From NCBI GenBank assembly GCA_022575985.1, contig JAKSXM010000272.1, positions 806,001-870,000 of the forward strand: a DNA stretch of 64,000 bases, in the 5' to 3' direction. The position numbers and the translations under genes are program-made. The notes beneath the pieces were generated by a model. The model worked only from the letters and a program-made list of their open reading frames with translations. It had not been told where the DNA came from and did no database searches. The DNA is from Anagrus nilaparvatae (lineage: Eukaryota; Arthropoda; Insecta; Hymenoptera; Mymaridae). Numbering within the stretch: position 1 is the stretch's first letter; the number at the start of each line of letters is the position of its first letter. Of this stretch, positions 45,230-57,862 are shown in pieces.

Positions 45230-48107
45230 CTACATAGTATCTAATTTATATATATATTGTCTTATTGCTTTTTTGAAGCGCGAGTAAGATGGCAAGTCCC
45301 GTAGACAGGGGGGAATTTTGTTCCAGAAATTTGAATATCTAACTTGGAACGAGTAAAGTCCCCAGTCAGTGGTAACAGTTGTAGGGTCAAGGTCTATTCG
45401 TGGACCGCGAGTTGTTTTATCTGACTTGTAAGGTTTGAACAGAGGTAAGAGGAACGGGGGCTCCTTCATTCTTACCGATCTGTACATAACTAGGGATGCA
45501 AAATAATCAGTACGTACCAAGTTAGTCATCCATCCCAGTTTTCTCCTGTACGGGGTAACATGCTCATGTCTACTTATCCCAAATATGTACCGAATACAGG
45601 TATTAGAGGGCCTTTGTAACTGAGCTATTAATTCATTTGAGATATCAGAGTAGATTACGTTACAATAATTTAAGTGGGGGATTACAAGTGATTCCACTAG
45701 TCGTTTGCGTAATAGTTGTGAGGTGCAGGGTCTGATGGTTTTGAGGCAATATAAGACTCTTTTCACCTTTTTGGTTATTTGGAGAACACGAGGTTTCCAT
45801 GAGAGTGTGCAGTCTAGTACAACACCGAGGCTAGTCACTTCATCGACAAAAGGAACATTGTCGCCAAGTGAGCTGACCTCAATACTAGGTATGTTTAAGT
45901 TAGTGAACTGTTTGATAGTATGTGAATAACCAAAAACTATGGCTTGAGTCTTTTTCATGTTTAGTGATAGACGATTAGTTTCTGCCCATTTGGCAACTAT
46001 TTTAGCAGATTGTGAAAGACTTGAAATGCCCTTAGTAATTTTGTTAGCAGCTCCTTGTACATAAATCTGTAAATCGTCAGCATTAAATAGTCTGAAAATG
46101 CGAGTGTCTAGCAAATGGTCTTTAATGTCATTCATGTATAAACAGAAAAGAAGAGGCCCAAGGACAGATCCTTGGGGCACTCCAATATTTATATCAATGT
46201 AAGGCGAAGTTGATGTCTTGGTTGATACACATGTAGATCTTCCAATAAGATATGACCAGAACCAGTGTAACAATGTTTTTGAAAAACCAACGTTCTTTAG
46301 CTTTTTAAGTAATAATGATGGAGAGACATTGTCGAAGGCCTTTGAGAAGTCGAACTGAAGTAACAAAGTGGCCAGCTTATTTTCTTTACCCATTTGTATG
46401 TCATCTGCGAGCTTCATTAAGGCTGTTTGGGTACTGTGATGTTTTCTAAAACCCGTTTGAAGGGGATCTAATATCTTTGTTTTATTTAAGTAACTCACAA
46501 GTAACTGGTCATGGGCGAGCTTCTCAAGGACCTTCGATAGAAAGCACAGTAGTGCTATGGGCCTGAAGTCAGTTGTTGATGACGAGACTGGCACTTTTTT
46601 AAGCGCTAAGATTTTAGATTTTTTCCATGATGATGGAAAGATTCCTTTTAGCAATGAGGCATTAAACAGTTTAGTGAGATGGGATGCAATGGTTGGTAAT
46701 GCTTTCACTATTATGCTTGGAGGAATGCCATCATCTCCTTTAGCTTGAGAATAAAAATGTGAGACAGCTAGTATAACATCATTTTTAGATACTCTTTTGA
46801 AAGTAAAACCATCAGGAGGAGCTTCATTAATAACATTAATCGCATCAATTGGGTCCTCGTCAGGGGATATTGATATATTAGAGAAAAACGAGTTTAGCTC
46901 TTCAGGTAGAAAACCATGAAGAGCATCACTGGCTTTAGGAATAAGTCCCAGGGTTTTCAATTCTTTCCAAATGTTACCTTTCCTGTCTAGGGAGTTGCAC
47001 ATGCGATTATGCATATATGTGTGTCGAGCTGCCTCAGGTTTTTCTTCATATAAGTTGGATAAGGCCAGGAATTCGTTAAGAAGACTACGAGACCCTGTCC
47101 TGGTATAACGTCTGCTGGTCGCGTCTCGTTTTAGTTTGAGTAGTCTCAATTCAGAGTTTATCCAGGGAAACTCTTCTTTACGAGCCTGTACTTTCTTTTC
47201 AGGGGCTAATTCATTCATAGCACTGTGTATGTTGTTCGTCAATGTAGAGCCAGCACTTAATATTTAAATCCTCCTCAGGTGTTAAGAAGACTGACCAGTT
47301 GAGTTTGCTTAAGTGTGAGTTGAGGTCATGGGCTGTAACTTTGTTAAAGGCCCTATAGACATTTGTAACTTCAGGGGGAGATGGATAAAATATGTCCATG
47401 GTTACTGATATAATTTCATGTCTACTGGGAAAAGTGGGTAACATACGGTCATAGCTTTTGGAAGTGTCACAATTGTCAATAATGATAGAATCTATCCAAG
47501 TATCATTGTCGTCAATATTATGATGTGAGGGACCTGTATTAATTAATTAGAGTGAAAGATCATTCATTAAGTCAGTAACAAATCGAGTGTCTGAGTCGTT
47601 TTATTTAAGCATATTGGCATTCCAGTCCCCAATAACAACTTTATGGCTGAAGTCAGAACAATGAGAATGAAGCAGTTGTACAAAATCATTGTCAGACCTG
47701 ATTGGGACATCGGGTGGACGATAGACAAGGGCAACAAGTGTTGGAGTGGAGTTGCCTTCCCAAACAGAGCAGAAGAGATATTCAAACTTAAAGGGCTTAA
47801 CGATTTGCTGAGTTTTTGAAGAGCAGAGTATTTTTGCCTTCAGATTCTCTTTTATGTAAATGAAAATACCACCACCACGAGTATTTCGGTCTTGCCTTAT
47901 TACACTGTAACCTGGTATACTTATAGTACTAACATGAATTTCGGAACCAAATCTAGTCTCAGCAATGCCAAATATATGATAGGAGTTGTTGTTGAGAGAG
48001 ATTGACTGAATTCCCAGTGATGTTTTTTTAATGAGGTTGCATTCAGGAAACCTACTTTCAAGCCGATTAATTTTTATGTGTTTACTGGTCCAGCTGTTAA
48101 TTGTCAA
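45230..48107 (-). pseudogene. LINE ORF2: APE-type endonuclease and reverse transcriptase
   Basis: The endonuclease part (48107 down to about 47250) shows IAETRFG, LVALVYRPPDVP and VIGDWNANML. Two TAA codons in the same frame (near 47600 and 47546) and a one-base shift near 47245 disrupt it. The 670-codon frame 47242-45230 is the reverse transcriptase: TDFRPIALLCFLSKVLEKL, LQFDFSKAFDNV, IGVPQGSVLGPLLF, then FNADDLQIYV near residues 386-395 where the catalytic DD is kept but the preceding Tyr is Asn. The Cterminal domain includes LVIPHLNYCNVIYSD and ends KLDTM. The enzyme would nick target DNA and prime reverse transcription; this copy is dead. Confidence 0.88.
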
Positions 48108-48111
48108 TTTT

Positions 48112-48325
48112 TATTATTTCCAAGTTCATGAATGGGGCTTGGGCCAGAAGGATTATGTTGAGCAGTACTAGTAAAACCAAGTGATTGTATTATGGTATGT
48201 AAGTCAGAAACAGACCTGACTACATGTGACCTCATTCTATCGTCCCATCTTACCAGGAACCTGCCAGTACAGTGTCAGACAAATTTAAAGCCCAAGTTCT
48301 TTGCTGCCTCTTTAATCATTATAAG
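48112..48325 (-). pseudogene. LINE ORF1 C-terminal remnant
   Basis: Reads EAAKNLGFKFV, then TGA in place of the expected Trp codon, then HCTGRFLVRWDDRMRSHVV and SVSDLHTIIQSLGFT. This matches the usual end of ORF1 just before ORF2 in Jockey/CR1-type LINEs. The rest of ORF1 is missing. Confidence 0.65.
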
Positions 48326-48399
48326 ATACCGCAATATAAATTATTACGAAGGCCAATAAAAAATTAATACCTATATTATGTGGGTTGATCATTACACAT

Positions 48400-49759
48400 T
48401 AGACTGACAAAAAAAAAATCGACTTTTCGATTTTTTAAGGTGCTCAAGCGTTTTTGGGTACCACTTTATGAAAAAAAAAGCCCTAGGTAAAGCGCATCTA
48501 AAAATATTTAGTCGTTGGACAGCGCCAAAGCGTTTTCGATTTTTGAAAATTGGTCCAGGAGCGCCGGGGGGGATTACAGCTACTAATTTTAAAAGGCAGC
48601 AAAAAAATAAAACTTCGGGGGGTATTTCATAGTTTTTTTGGTCACTAAAAAGGATGAAATCATTTATTTTGAATTATTTCTTTAAGGCAAAAAGTTATGA
48701 TCTAATTTCGGTCTTAAAAATATCAAAAATTGGACAGTTTTTGGCGTCAAAAACATGCTGCGGACTATAAAATGTTTAGAAATTATTTTAAAGGGGTATT
48801 TCGAATGATCATTGGGTCACTAAAAACGATGAAATTGGTTATTTTCATTTATTCTTTGCGGATTCAGAGTTATGCGCCAAATATATTAGCTTGATTTCCA
48901 AAATATAGCATTTTTTTGAGTTAAATGACTGTCAAGCGTACAGAGAACTTTTTTGAGCCTCTAGAAAGGTAAGTTATCATAGTTTTGTGTTTTTTAAACA
49001 CCGATGCATTGGTTGCTTAGATTTTTTTATGTATTTTTATTATTTTATTATTTTTATTATTTATATTATTTTATTATTTTTATTATTTTTATTATTTTTA
49101 TTTTTTTATGTATTTTTTTATTTATTTATTATTTTTTTATTACAACCAATGCATCGGTGTTCAAAAAACACAAAACTATGATAACATACCTTTCTAGAGG
49201 CTCAAAAGAGTTCTCTGTACGCTTGACATTGACATTTAACTCAAAAAAATGCTATATTTGGGAAATCAAGCTACATTATCTGGTGCATAACTCTCAATCA
49301 GCAAAGAATAAATGAAAATAACCGATTTCATCGTTTTTAGTGACCCAATGATCATTCGAAATACCCCTGTAAAATAATTTCTAAACATTTTTTAGTCCGC
49401 AGCATGTTTTTGACGCCAAAAACTGTCCAATTTTTGATATTTTTAAGACCGAAATTAGCTCATAACTTTTTGCCTTAAAGAAATAATTCAAAATAAATGA
49501 TTCCATCGTTTTTAGTGACCAAAAAAACTATGAAATACCTCCCGAAGTTTTATTTTTTTGTTGCCTTTTAAATTTAGTAGCTGTAATCCCCCCCGACGCT
49601 CCTGAACCAATTTTCAAAAATCGAAAACGCTTTGGCGCTGTCCAACGACTAAATATTTTTAGATGCGCTTTACCAAGGGCTTTTTTTTCATAAAGTGGTA
49701 CCCAAAAACGCTTGAGCACCTTAAAAAATCGAAAAGTCGATTTTTTTTTTGTCAGTCTA
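48400..49759. mobile_element. Foldback MITE, hAT-like, with 8-bp target duplication
   Basis: The outer ends TAGACTGAC and GTCAGTCTA are followed inward by arms of about 620 bp that are inverted copies (48400-49018 and 49141-49759). The loop is an (ATTTTT)/(ATT) microsatellite (49019-49140). The element is flanked by TTACACAT on both sides (48392-48399 and 49760-49767). Eight-base target duplications together with a TAG start are typical of hAT transposons. It has no transposase and would be non-autonomous. Confidence 0.85.
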
Positions 49760-49767
49760 TTACACAT

Positions 49768-51257
49768 ACACACGCATACCAATAAGCAGACAAATAATTT
49801 ACATTGAAAGATATTAATGTTTTAAATAAATAATTAAAGTTTTTATTAAATATCATTAGAAAAATAAGAAACTTTTTAAAGTCAAATTTGTAAAATTTTA
49901 ACTACATTTAAGTTTAATGTTAAGATTTAAATAAGTATGATAACTTCAAATAATTAGATAATTTTTTAAATAAATTGTAAGAATATCAAAATTTTATTTT
50001 ATAATAATAATAGATTTAAAATTTACTAATATTAAATTAATTTTAAATTATCATTCACATAAACATACGAATTTATAAAATTAAGCGCAGCATCGTTATT
50101 ATGAATATAATTAATATATTATATATAGGTTATAATTTAATAAAAGAAAAAAAAATTTTTATTTACAAAAAAATCAAATATTATATAAAAAAAAAATGTC
50201 ACTTTAATAACGATGATAATTTCTGTTGATAATTCGCCCCTCTTTTTTGATTGGATATTAAATTATTTTATTCAATATGGACGCCTTCTGAATTGCTTCC
50301 CTCTTATTAAAGTTTTATAAACGATGACGATTCACATGACTAGTAATTTTTACAATGGACGCCTAGCTAACTTCCTGGTTTTAGAAAGAGGACGACGATC
50401 ACATGGCAATATAACTTTTTCAAAATAGACGCCTTTTTTCAATAATGACGAAGTACCAACAAAGATGACAAAGACAATAAAAAATTTTTTCTTGGAAAAT
50501 GGCCAAAATTTCAGCTTAATTTTTGAAAATTCTTTGTTCCCACTTTTATATGTCACCAATATAAATTTTAATTTTTGATGATTAAAAAATAACAAAATTT
50601 TTTTTTTTAAACTTTCAATGGCCACTTCATTTGATTTTGATTTCAGATAAAAAAAAATTTTTTGAATTTTCGCAAAATTTACTATTTTATAATTTTATTA
50701 ATTATCACCATTAAATAATTTTAACTTTTTTTTTCTTGGTTTTTATATTTAATAATTCTTCTTATAGTTGATATGTTTAAATTTCAAACAAGAAAAAATA
50801 TTGTAAAGATGCACTCCATTTGTATACACCGCGTGGTCACTGAATAACTTAATTCCTTTTTATGCGAGAATGGACCAAAATGTTTAGTGTGGACTGTAAT
50901 TAAGGATAACTTGGTGTATAAATTTTAGAGAGCTATAATAAATAATTTTTAACACAAATCTTTGCAGTAAAATAATAATTAATTATATTTAATAAATTAA
51001 TAACAATAAGAAGATTTACAAAAGTATACTGCATACACGTCTATATTATATTATGTAAGAGACGTGACTGAGCACGAGAGCGCCGGTGAAGCCGACACTG
51101 CGGACGTTGCTAACGCATGCGCAATATAATAACTTTTAAATAACACATACATTATACACTCTCAAACACGCACTCTGTTAAAGGCCAGCCAATTTGGATA
51201 CTTCCCTCCTTGGCCAGGCCTAGAGCATCAACCTCGAGTAGCTCTAACACTGCCATT
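49768..51257. other. AT-rich interval with three short repeats
   Basis: Near 50279, 50354 and 50425 the word AT(G/A)GACGCCT recurs at about 75-bp spacing with nearby ACGATGACGAT or ACGACGATCACATG, a decayed tandem repeat. 51060-51120 is a small GC-richer patch. No gene supported. Confidence 0.45.
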
Positions 51258-53271
51258 TATTTTTTTTTTTTTTTGTCAAGAGAATCTTGAGAATCTTGCA
51301 TCAGCCATGGAGTGTTTGCGGGCCTTAAGGACCCGCAAATTTCCATCACCACCCAGTTGCACAAACTGTACAACTGGGAGACCACCGGCGAGCGCGGTCG
51401 CCGGATACGCCCCAGATTCTTACTGCATAAACACACTATAAACCCCCCCGCGCTTGTTGCCCCAAACCGGAACTCCCTTTTCAGGTATAACTTCAGTTTG
51501 GGACGCGCAGCCTAGGCAACTGGCCGCCGCCTTCCCCCAGCCTAGTGACAGGAGAGCAATCTACGATAGAAAGCCCTCCTCCTTTTTCTTCAACAAGGTG
51601 GCCCTTACGTACTCTGCTACTTTGTTCCAATTTTCAGAACTCCGTAGCATTTCCGGGACCACCGTCTCTGGCCTCCAAATCGGGAAGGGCGGGCGCCCTT
51701 CCACGTAGCGCCCACATTCGAAGAAAGTGTACTCCACTGTATCCATCACGCCAGGGCAGTTCAAGCACTCCTCTGTTGCCACCTTGTGCCAATGTTTAAA
51801 CATGACACGGAAGTACCCGTGTCCAGTTAAAAATTGGGTGAGGTAAAAATCCACCTCCCCATGTTGTCGTCCAGTCCATGCCTGCAGATCTGAAATCAGT
51901 CTACGAGTCCATCGGGCATTTTCCTCTTCCTCCTTTTTCCACCATTTCTGCCATTTTTCCATAGAGCTGGAGCGGGCGCGAGTGGATGCCACTTCGTGGT
52001 CCTCTACACTATCGTAAATGTATTTCCGCTCCAACGCTAGCAGGTCGATGGGTATAACCGATGCTACTACCTGGATCGCCTCGAGCGATACCGTATGGTA
52101 CGCGCAGGCGATCCTCAGGGCCGCTTGTCGCTGCACAGACGATATTTTATGTCTGTACTTGGCAAATTTGGTGATATCCGCCCAGATCTCAGATCCCTAA
52201 AGCAGGACAGAGTTGACAACGGACATCAACAATCTTCGCTTCCCGGGTTTGGGCCCTCCTATGTTGACCATGAGCCTTGACAAGGAGGATGCGATCGACG
52301 CGGCCTTCTCACTCGACCTCTGAAATTGCTCCCAGAAGTTCAGCTTGTTATCAAGCGGAACTCCCAGGTGCTTAACCGATGTCTTGGCTTGGATCGTGTG
52401 AGGGTTTCCACCAACATCGACATTTACATCGATGTCCGTGGAAATTGTTGTGCGACGGGTCAGCAGTACGATCTCCGTTTTTGGGATCGCGAGCTGGAGC
52501 CCGTGCTCGCCCATCCAGAGGTTGATCTGTCTCATGACTAGATTCAACCTCTCCTGGATTACCTGCATGTCCCTGCCGGTGATGGTCAGAGCCACGTCGT
52601 CCGCGTACCCGATCAGAGAAGCTCCTTCCGGGAGGTGAACGCGCAACAGGCCATCGTAAAAGGCATTCCACAGGTCCTGTCTGAGAACCGAACCTTGGGC
52701 AATGCCCGCACTCAGAACCCTCTGTCGCCTGCCATCGAGCGTGTCGTAAAGCAGTCTCCGGTCCCGTAGGTAGTCCTTTATTACGTTACCCAGATACTTG
52801 GGTATCTGGAAGTCGTACTGGAGAGACCGGATCATGTCATCCCACCTGGCCGAATTGATAGCGTTTTTGACGTCCAGCGTTACAAGAAGGACGTCTTTGC
52901 GAATTGCAGGCCGCTTTTCCCTCTCAGCCTCTACGGTATCCACGACACGCCGGATGGCGTCTATCGTGGAATGCCCCTCAAAAAATCCATACTGCTCCTC
53001 GGAAAGGCCACCGCCCTCCTCGATGGCTCTTCTCAACTTTGCCCGGAGCATGCTCTCCATCACCTTTCCGATGGTGTTTAACATGCACAAGGGTCTGTAA
53101 GATGATGGAGAGTCCGAGGCTCCATCTTTATCCCTATCAAGAGCACGAGACGTGCCACCTTCCACTCCTGCCACCAAGCATGCATTAAACAAGCTTAACA
53201 GGATACCAGGGATTATTTTGACCGCTCGTTTGAGCACTTCCGCTGGTATCCCGTCCGGCCCCGGCGCCTTG
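51258..53271 (-). mobile_element. R1-like LINE, 3' half
   Basis: Minus strand, from KAPGPDGIPAEVLK (53271) through the reverse transcriptase and C-terminal domain to the 3' untranslated region ending in a poly(A) run (51258-51275). GC content is about 50%, unlike the surroundings. The upstream half of an R1-like element is at 58452-59925 in the same orientation. Confidence 0.85.
51561..53271 (-). pseudogene. R1-like reverse transcriptase and C-terminal domain
   Basis: A single frame runs from 53271 to 51561 with one TAG at 52197-52199 (after MSVVNSVLL, before GSEIWADI). The palm has YRPLCMLNTIGKVMESML, LDVKNAINSARWDDM, AQGSVLRQDLWN and LIGYADDVALTITG, with Ile for the usual Phe after KNA and Ala for the usual Pro before QGS. 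After the stop comes a C-terminal domain with VDFYLTQFLTGHGYF and CLNCPGVMDTVEYTFFEC, the terminal zinc motif in which the usual His is Tyr. The protein would carry out target-primed reverse transcription; these changes indicate decay. Confidence 0.85.
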
Positions 53272-53273
53272 AT

Positions 53274-53560
53274 TATTATTATTTTAATTTATTTTGCTAG
53301 CAAAAATACAGTTTTTTTCTTGTGTTATGTAAATATAATTTGATTCTTAAAACTAATAAATAAAATATAATATATATACAAGTCAATATAATTTAGTAAA
53401 TTAATAAATTGAAAATAGTCAACAGAAATAAACATTGTAAATATTTTAAAAATTTTAAATATTAAATATAATTTGATAAATTTTGAATATAAAAAAATTT
53501 TTGGTCATTAATTTATGAATTAAAATAAACTAATAGTAATTAGAGATTTAAAATATAAAA
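53274..53560 (-). other. Possible LINE 3' end joined to the R1 half
   Basis: Minus-strand reading ends GCAAAATAAATTAAAATAATAATAATC directly against the R1 sequence in two short blocks: an AATAAA motif followed by (AAT)n. This resembles the 3' end of the LINE at 44985-45060. It could be the tail of an inserted, otherwise unrecognised LINE-like element. Confidence 0.35.
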
Positions 53561-53579
53561 TAAAATAAAATAGCGATTT

Positions 53580-54075
53580 TTTTTTTTTGCTATACGAGCA
53601 GGGTCGACACAATCACGCGTAATTTTTTACATGCAGGTGAGAATGCGTTACGGACCAGGCCCTAGATTATATCGGACTCCATGCTTAAGATGTTTACCGA
53701 TTAAACTCACGCCCCTTTATGCCTTATGCAAGTCAAACCAGAACCGTTTAACACATTACTTCAGATTGACTCAAGGCCATATATCCTCTCGATTAGAAGA
53801 TCCTTTCATATCAGTTCCTGTTTTCTCCAAAACATTCGATTTTTCTTTTAAATATTATAATGAAAACAGAATCCTAGCCTCAACTTGGTGAAGAGTTTTA
53901 AATCTGTATATATTTACGAAAGTATTTTCATACTACGAATAGCGTCTATATACAGTTATGAAACTCTTACTCGAGCGGCGAACCCGCTTCTATATAAGAG
54001 TGTCTCTACTTACATATAGTCGCGAGATTTAATCCACTCGACCACCGCCTCGGTTAAAATCAAATGGCGATAATA
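53580..54075 (+). other. Less AT-biased interval with an unassigned 86-codon frame
   Basis: 53631-53891 is open from an ATG (MQVRMRYGPGPRLYRTPCL) to a TGA and has mixed composition (Cys, Pro, His, Arg), unlike the low-complexity frames around it. I recognise no domain. It might be a fragment of a transposon protein or a host exon. Confidence 0.2.
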
Positions 54076-55990
54076 ATAATACTGATCTTACTATTATTAA
54101 TATGTAACTACTTATTAATATATAACTACTTTTAAAAGCGAACGTATAGACATTATACTACCGCGCTACGCAGCTGGATAATAATCAACTAAATAATTAT
54201 AAAAATTTTCGTTTTGCATTATAAAATTATTGCATCCTTATTATTTATATTTTAATATATGTATTTTAAAATATTTGCTTATTGAGGTAAAATTAAACTA
54301 AAATAAAGGGTTTTTTATTAACAATTTCTTTCATTTATTCTTACTTCATACCTTATTTAGTCCATTTTTCCTTATTTAATAAAACAAAATTAAATTAAAA
54401 AAAAAAAAATTAAATTAATAATTATAATTCAAATATATTAATAATTATTATAATATTAATAATTATAATAAATTAATAATTTAATTATAATTTTGTACAA
54501 TAATTCGAAGTACATAAAACTAAAAAAAAAGTATGGTTTAGGAAGTTTTAATGAACTCGAAAAATCTTGATAAAATGAGTTTCTGTAGAATACCGACCTA
54601 GTACATTCAAATTAAATTAAGACGACGCTAGGAACTCCTCTGAGCTCTCAATGAGTACTATATGAAGACATTTTTCTAACTGGGAAGAAACCTCCAATGT
54701 ATAAAAAGCACTTGTGATGCTTAAGTCTGGAGGTTGCACGTTGTTGTATTTAGTTCTGTGTTCTATTATATGTATTTAAGGTTTTTAGATCATCAAAACC
54801 ACTAACGTGCTTTTGCAATAAAATAAATTTAAGAATGTTAATTACCTTTTTGTTTGAGTACAGATTTTAATAAAAACTGGTATATAACAAAATGTCAAAA
54901 TAAAAAATATATATTCGAAATTTGAAGATCTTAGGTGACTCCTTCGTTGTTGAATAATTAAAAACAATATTGCTTTTTCGAGCATTATATACACGTGATT
55001 CTTTTTGGACGACATAAACATATTTATTATTTTTTGAATAGAGTTTTTGATAAAAAAAATTACAACATTTAAAAGAAATATCACAGAATATAATATGAAA
55101 AAAAGATTCATCTGCTTATGCCTATTATCCACAGCTTCGTAGTTTATATCCTTAAAATACATTTTTCTTTAAAAATCAAAAATTTTCAATCAACTATTAT
55201 TGTTTCAGATATTTTGACTTCCAGAAATCGTACATGGGGCTTAAGTTAAAGGAACTAAAATCGCGTTTAAAAGTTTTTGAAAATTATTTTCTGCGTTTGA
55301 ATCATTTTGTTGGCAACTAATTTTTTTAGTTTTGTAACTGAAAATAAAAATTTCTACATAAAAAAGTTGATTCGAAATATTTATCCATTTTTCGTAAAAA
55401 AAATTTTTTCAGAACTTAAAATTACGCAATACACCTTGGATCTCTGGCTTCTTGGAACCAGGGTACCAAAAAATGGCCATAATTTCCTGCATTCACTACG
55501 TGGCCTTTGTCCCATTAGCAAATTAAAAATTAGTAAAGTGTAATGTTGCGTACCACTTATGTATGATAACCAGCCTTTAGCTTCAAGAAATATATTCCAT
55601 GCATTTAGGTTGTGGTTACAAACAAACCAGTTATAGGTTTTTTCTATTCACTTTTTTAGTTACATAGATAACATGTTTTGTGAAACTACACATCAGGGGG
55701 GGTGGAATTTTAACAGTTTAAGAGGAATGGGGTTCAAATTTATTCGATTTTAAGGGTTAGAGATAAAATGAATATTTAAATAATTTTATAAAAGGTAAAT
55801 ATAACCTCAACAAAAAAAAGAGAAAATATTTGAACGAAAATGCATATTTTTTTTGTAAATTCGATTACACACAAACTTGGATAAGCTAACTGCTCTAACC
55901 AAGTTGTACACCTTCCTTAAAGATTGCGCTACATTTTATCAAAAGGCAGGTTATCATAGCTCTCTTAGTTTGCTAGCAATTAACCAAAAA
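54076..55990. other. AT-rich interval, one weak promoter-like segment
   Basis: 54690-54730 has TATAAAAAG with flanking inverted words ACCTCCA and TGGAGGT, and AATAAA follows near 54820. This could be a promoter or LTR scrap, but there is no supporting gene. The rest is AT-rich with no recognised feature. Confidence 0.25.
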
Positions 55991-55992
55991 CC

Positions 55993-56049
55993 AAGCGGAC
56001 ATTTGAAACGTTTCAGAAACGTTTTGAAAACGTTTTGTGCTGTGTGAGT
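55993..56049. repeat. AAACGTTT-type dispersed repeat, copy 2
   Basis: CGGACATTTGAAACGTTT and ACGTTTTGTGCTGTGTGAGT match the 8280-8445 copy (CGGACATTT and ACGTTTTGTGCTATGTGGGT). Confidence 0.55.
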
Positions 56050-56884
56050 GATTTTTTTATACGACTTAAAACTGAGAAGGGATGTGAAAGTTTTAAGTAT
56101 TTTAAATAACTTCATAAATACCATGCGGAGAAAACTTTAAAAAAACGTATTTTTTAAAAATGTTCACTATTATCACAAAAATCAAAATATCTACAGATCT
56201 AATCGATTTTAAATTTTAAGAGGGCATTTAAAAGATCTCGAGTAGGCGGAAAAATTCTGCCAACAGAAAATATCCTAGAATTAATCTTAGACCATGCCGT
56301 TATTTTGAAAATCAGCTGTTTCAGTAAAATTTATTTTACGTTTATCAATGTCAAAAAAATTGATACCATGGAGTTTCCAAAATATTAAAAAAAAAAAAAA
56401 AACTCTTTGGCAGTTGATGTGACCCTTAAGATCTATGGGAATGACATCATTTTAAAAATAGGCTACAGTAGGCTATTTTTGACTCTTAAACGGACATATT
56501 TTTGTATAAATGATTGAGTCAATTTATCAAATATGAATTTCTTAAATAATCAAAAATCTTGTGTTATGTTCAATGTCCACCACGAGTTTCTGCTCTTGGG
56601 TAGTATGAAATCTTGAAGATAAGTTCTTTTAAGTATAACAACACTTATTAATCCCAAGTGACTTGGAGTGCTGCTCTCTTTACGCAGTTGTATTACTTGT
56701 AATTAAAAAAATATTATCTGTAATTCATTTTTTTTCAAAATTAATACTAAAAATAAGTCTCCGTGCCAATTTTTAGCTTATAAGGTTCAGTACTCGATTT
56801 TTTGTGACCATTTTTGTGTCTTCGACTCTTAAAAAAAATTCTTATTTTTTCTGTAAAAAACACACATTTATATGAAAAATTTTT
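56050..56884. other. AT-rich interval without recognised features
   Basis: Nothing supported. Confidence 0.5.
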
Positions 56885-57240
56885 TCCTCTTAGGCCCTGT
56901 TAGAAAATTTCCCGTAGAATCCAATTCTGGGGTCAAAAAAAATTTTTGAGCTGCGTATGTGCATAGAATCGCAAAAATTGAATTAAAATTAAAATTTGAA
57001 TTTCTCAAAAGTATATAAATAAAAAATCCTCTAGTAGATTTTAAAGCACTTCTGATACTTCAAAGTTTACGATGAAAAAGAGAAACCACTGAGTTATTAC
57101 ATTTTAAGAGCTCTCTAGATCAAAATATATCAGTTTTGAAACTTCGTTTTTTACAAATTTCAAATTTCCCACCAAATCACGTGTCCAATTAAAAATCTGA
57201 CCAAAAATTTGGATTCAGCAGGAAATTTTACATAAGGATA
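56885..57240. repeat. Diverged single arm of the palindrome A family
   Basis: CCCGTAGAATCCAATTCTGG, GAGCTGCGTATGTGCA and the ATCACGTG / AAAATCTGACCAAAAATT words match in order the left arm of palindrome A (10440-10790). No inverted partner is present nearby, so only one arm is left. Confidence 0.6.
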
Positions 57241-57862
57241 GATACATAAGTTTAGCGACACCAAAAACATATCACGAAGTATAAAAAACGAATTAAAAAA
57301 AAAAATTTCGTCGTTTATAGCCACTTGAAGGCTATCCTGGGTTTGGTAGACCCCTAAAATGCCCTTAATGATCTGAAAATTGGCATGGAGTAATTTTTTA
57401 GCCTAAAATTTATTATACTTCAGGAAATGTATTTTAATGTATTTTAATGTATTTTAATGTATTTTTGGAGCACTTTTTTTTTTAATCACCCTAATGTATA
57501 TAGTTTTTTTATTTATTACAATTACCCCTTTAAATTTTATCTTTTTAATACAAAAACTCCTAAAAACATAAGAATATATATCCTTACGTATGAAGAATAT
57601 ATATCCATACGTATGAAGAAGATGATTTTTTGGCAAACTAAATGTAGTTGATATTATGTGCGTACGTGGGGGTGAACAAAATAAAATTAAAAATAAAATA
57701 AACATTTGTAACAAAAATGTTTTGTTACAACATTGAAAGTTTCTGTGTGAGTCACTTTAAATTTTAATTAATCAGCTAATTATTTTACTATTTTTACTAC
57801 AGATTAACTATGTTTTTAATAAACTGTCAAAACTAATATCCATTTTTTTAAATATTTTTTAG
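57241..57862. repeat. Interval with a 10-bp tandem repeat
   Basis: 57426-57465 is four copies of AATGTATTTT. TACGTATGAAGAATATATAT-like words repeat near 57585 and 57610. The end is a pyrimidine-rich stretch leading to the splice acceptor at 57861. Confidence 0.5.

Larger units (their letters stand above)
44985..48330 (-). mobile_element. Jockey/CR1-type LINE, 5'-truncated and decayed
   Basis: On the minus strand: end of ORF1 (48325-48112), ORF2 with endonuclease and reverse transcriptase (48107-45230), about 230 bp of 3' untranslated sequence and a short (AAT)n/(ATT)n tail (44985-45006). A microsatellite tail in place of poly(A) is found in several LINE clades of this type. The copy has several stops and a frameshift. 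Confidence 0.85.

Noticed and set aside
48987..49315. Hydrophobic Phe/Tyr/Ile-rich frames that look like membrane proteins
   Set aside because: They come from the (ATT)n microsatellite loop of the hAT-like foldback.
52326..53188. Several plus-strand open frames across the R1 3' half
   Set aside because: They are antisense frames of the GC-rich reverse transcriptase coding region on the minus strand.
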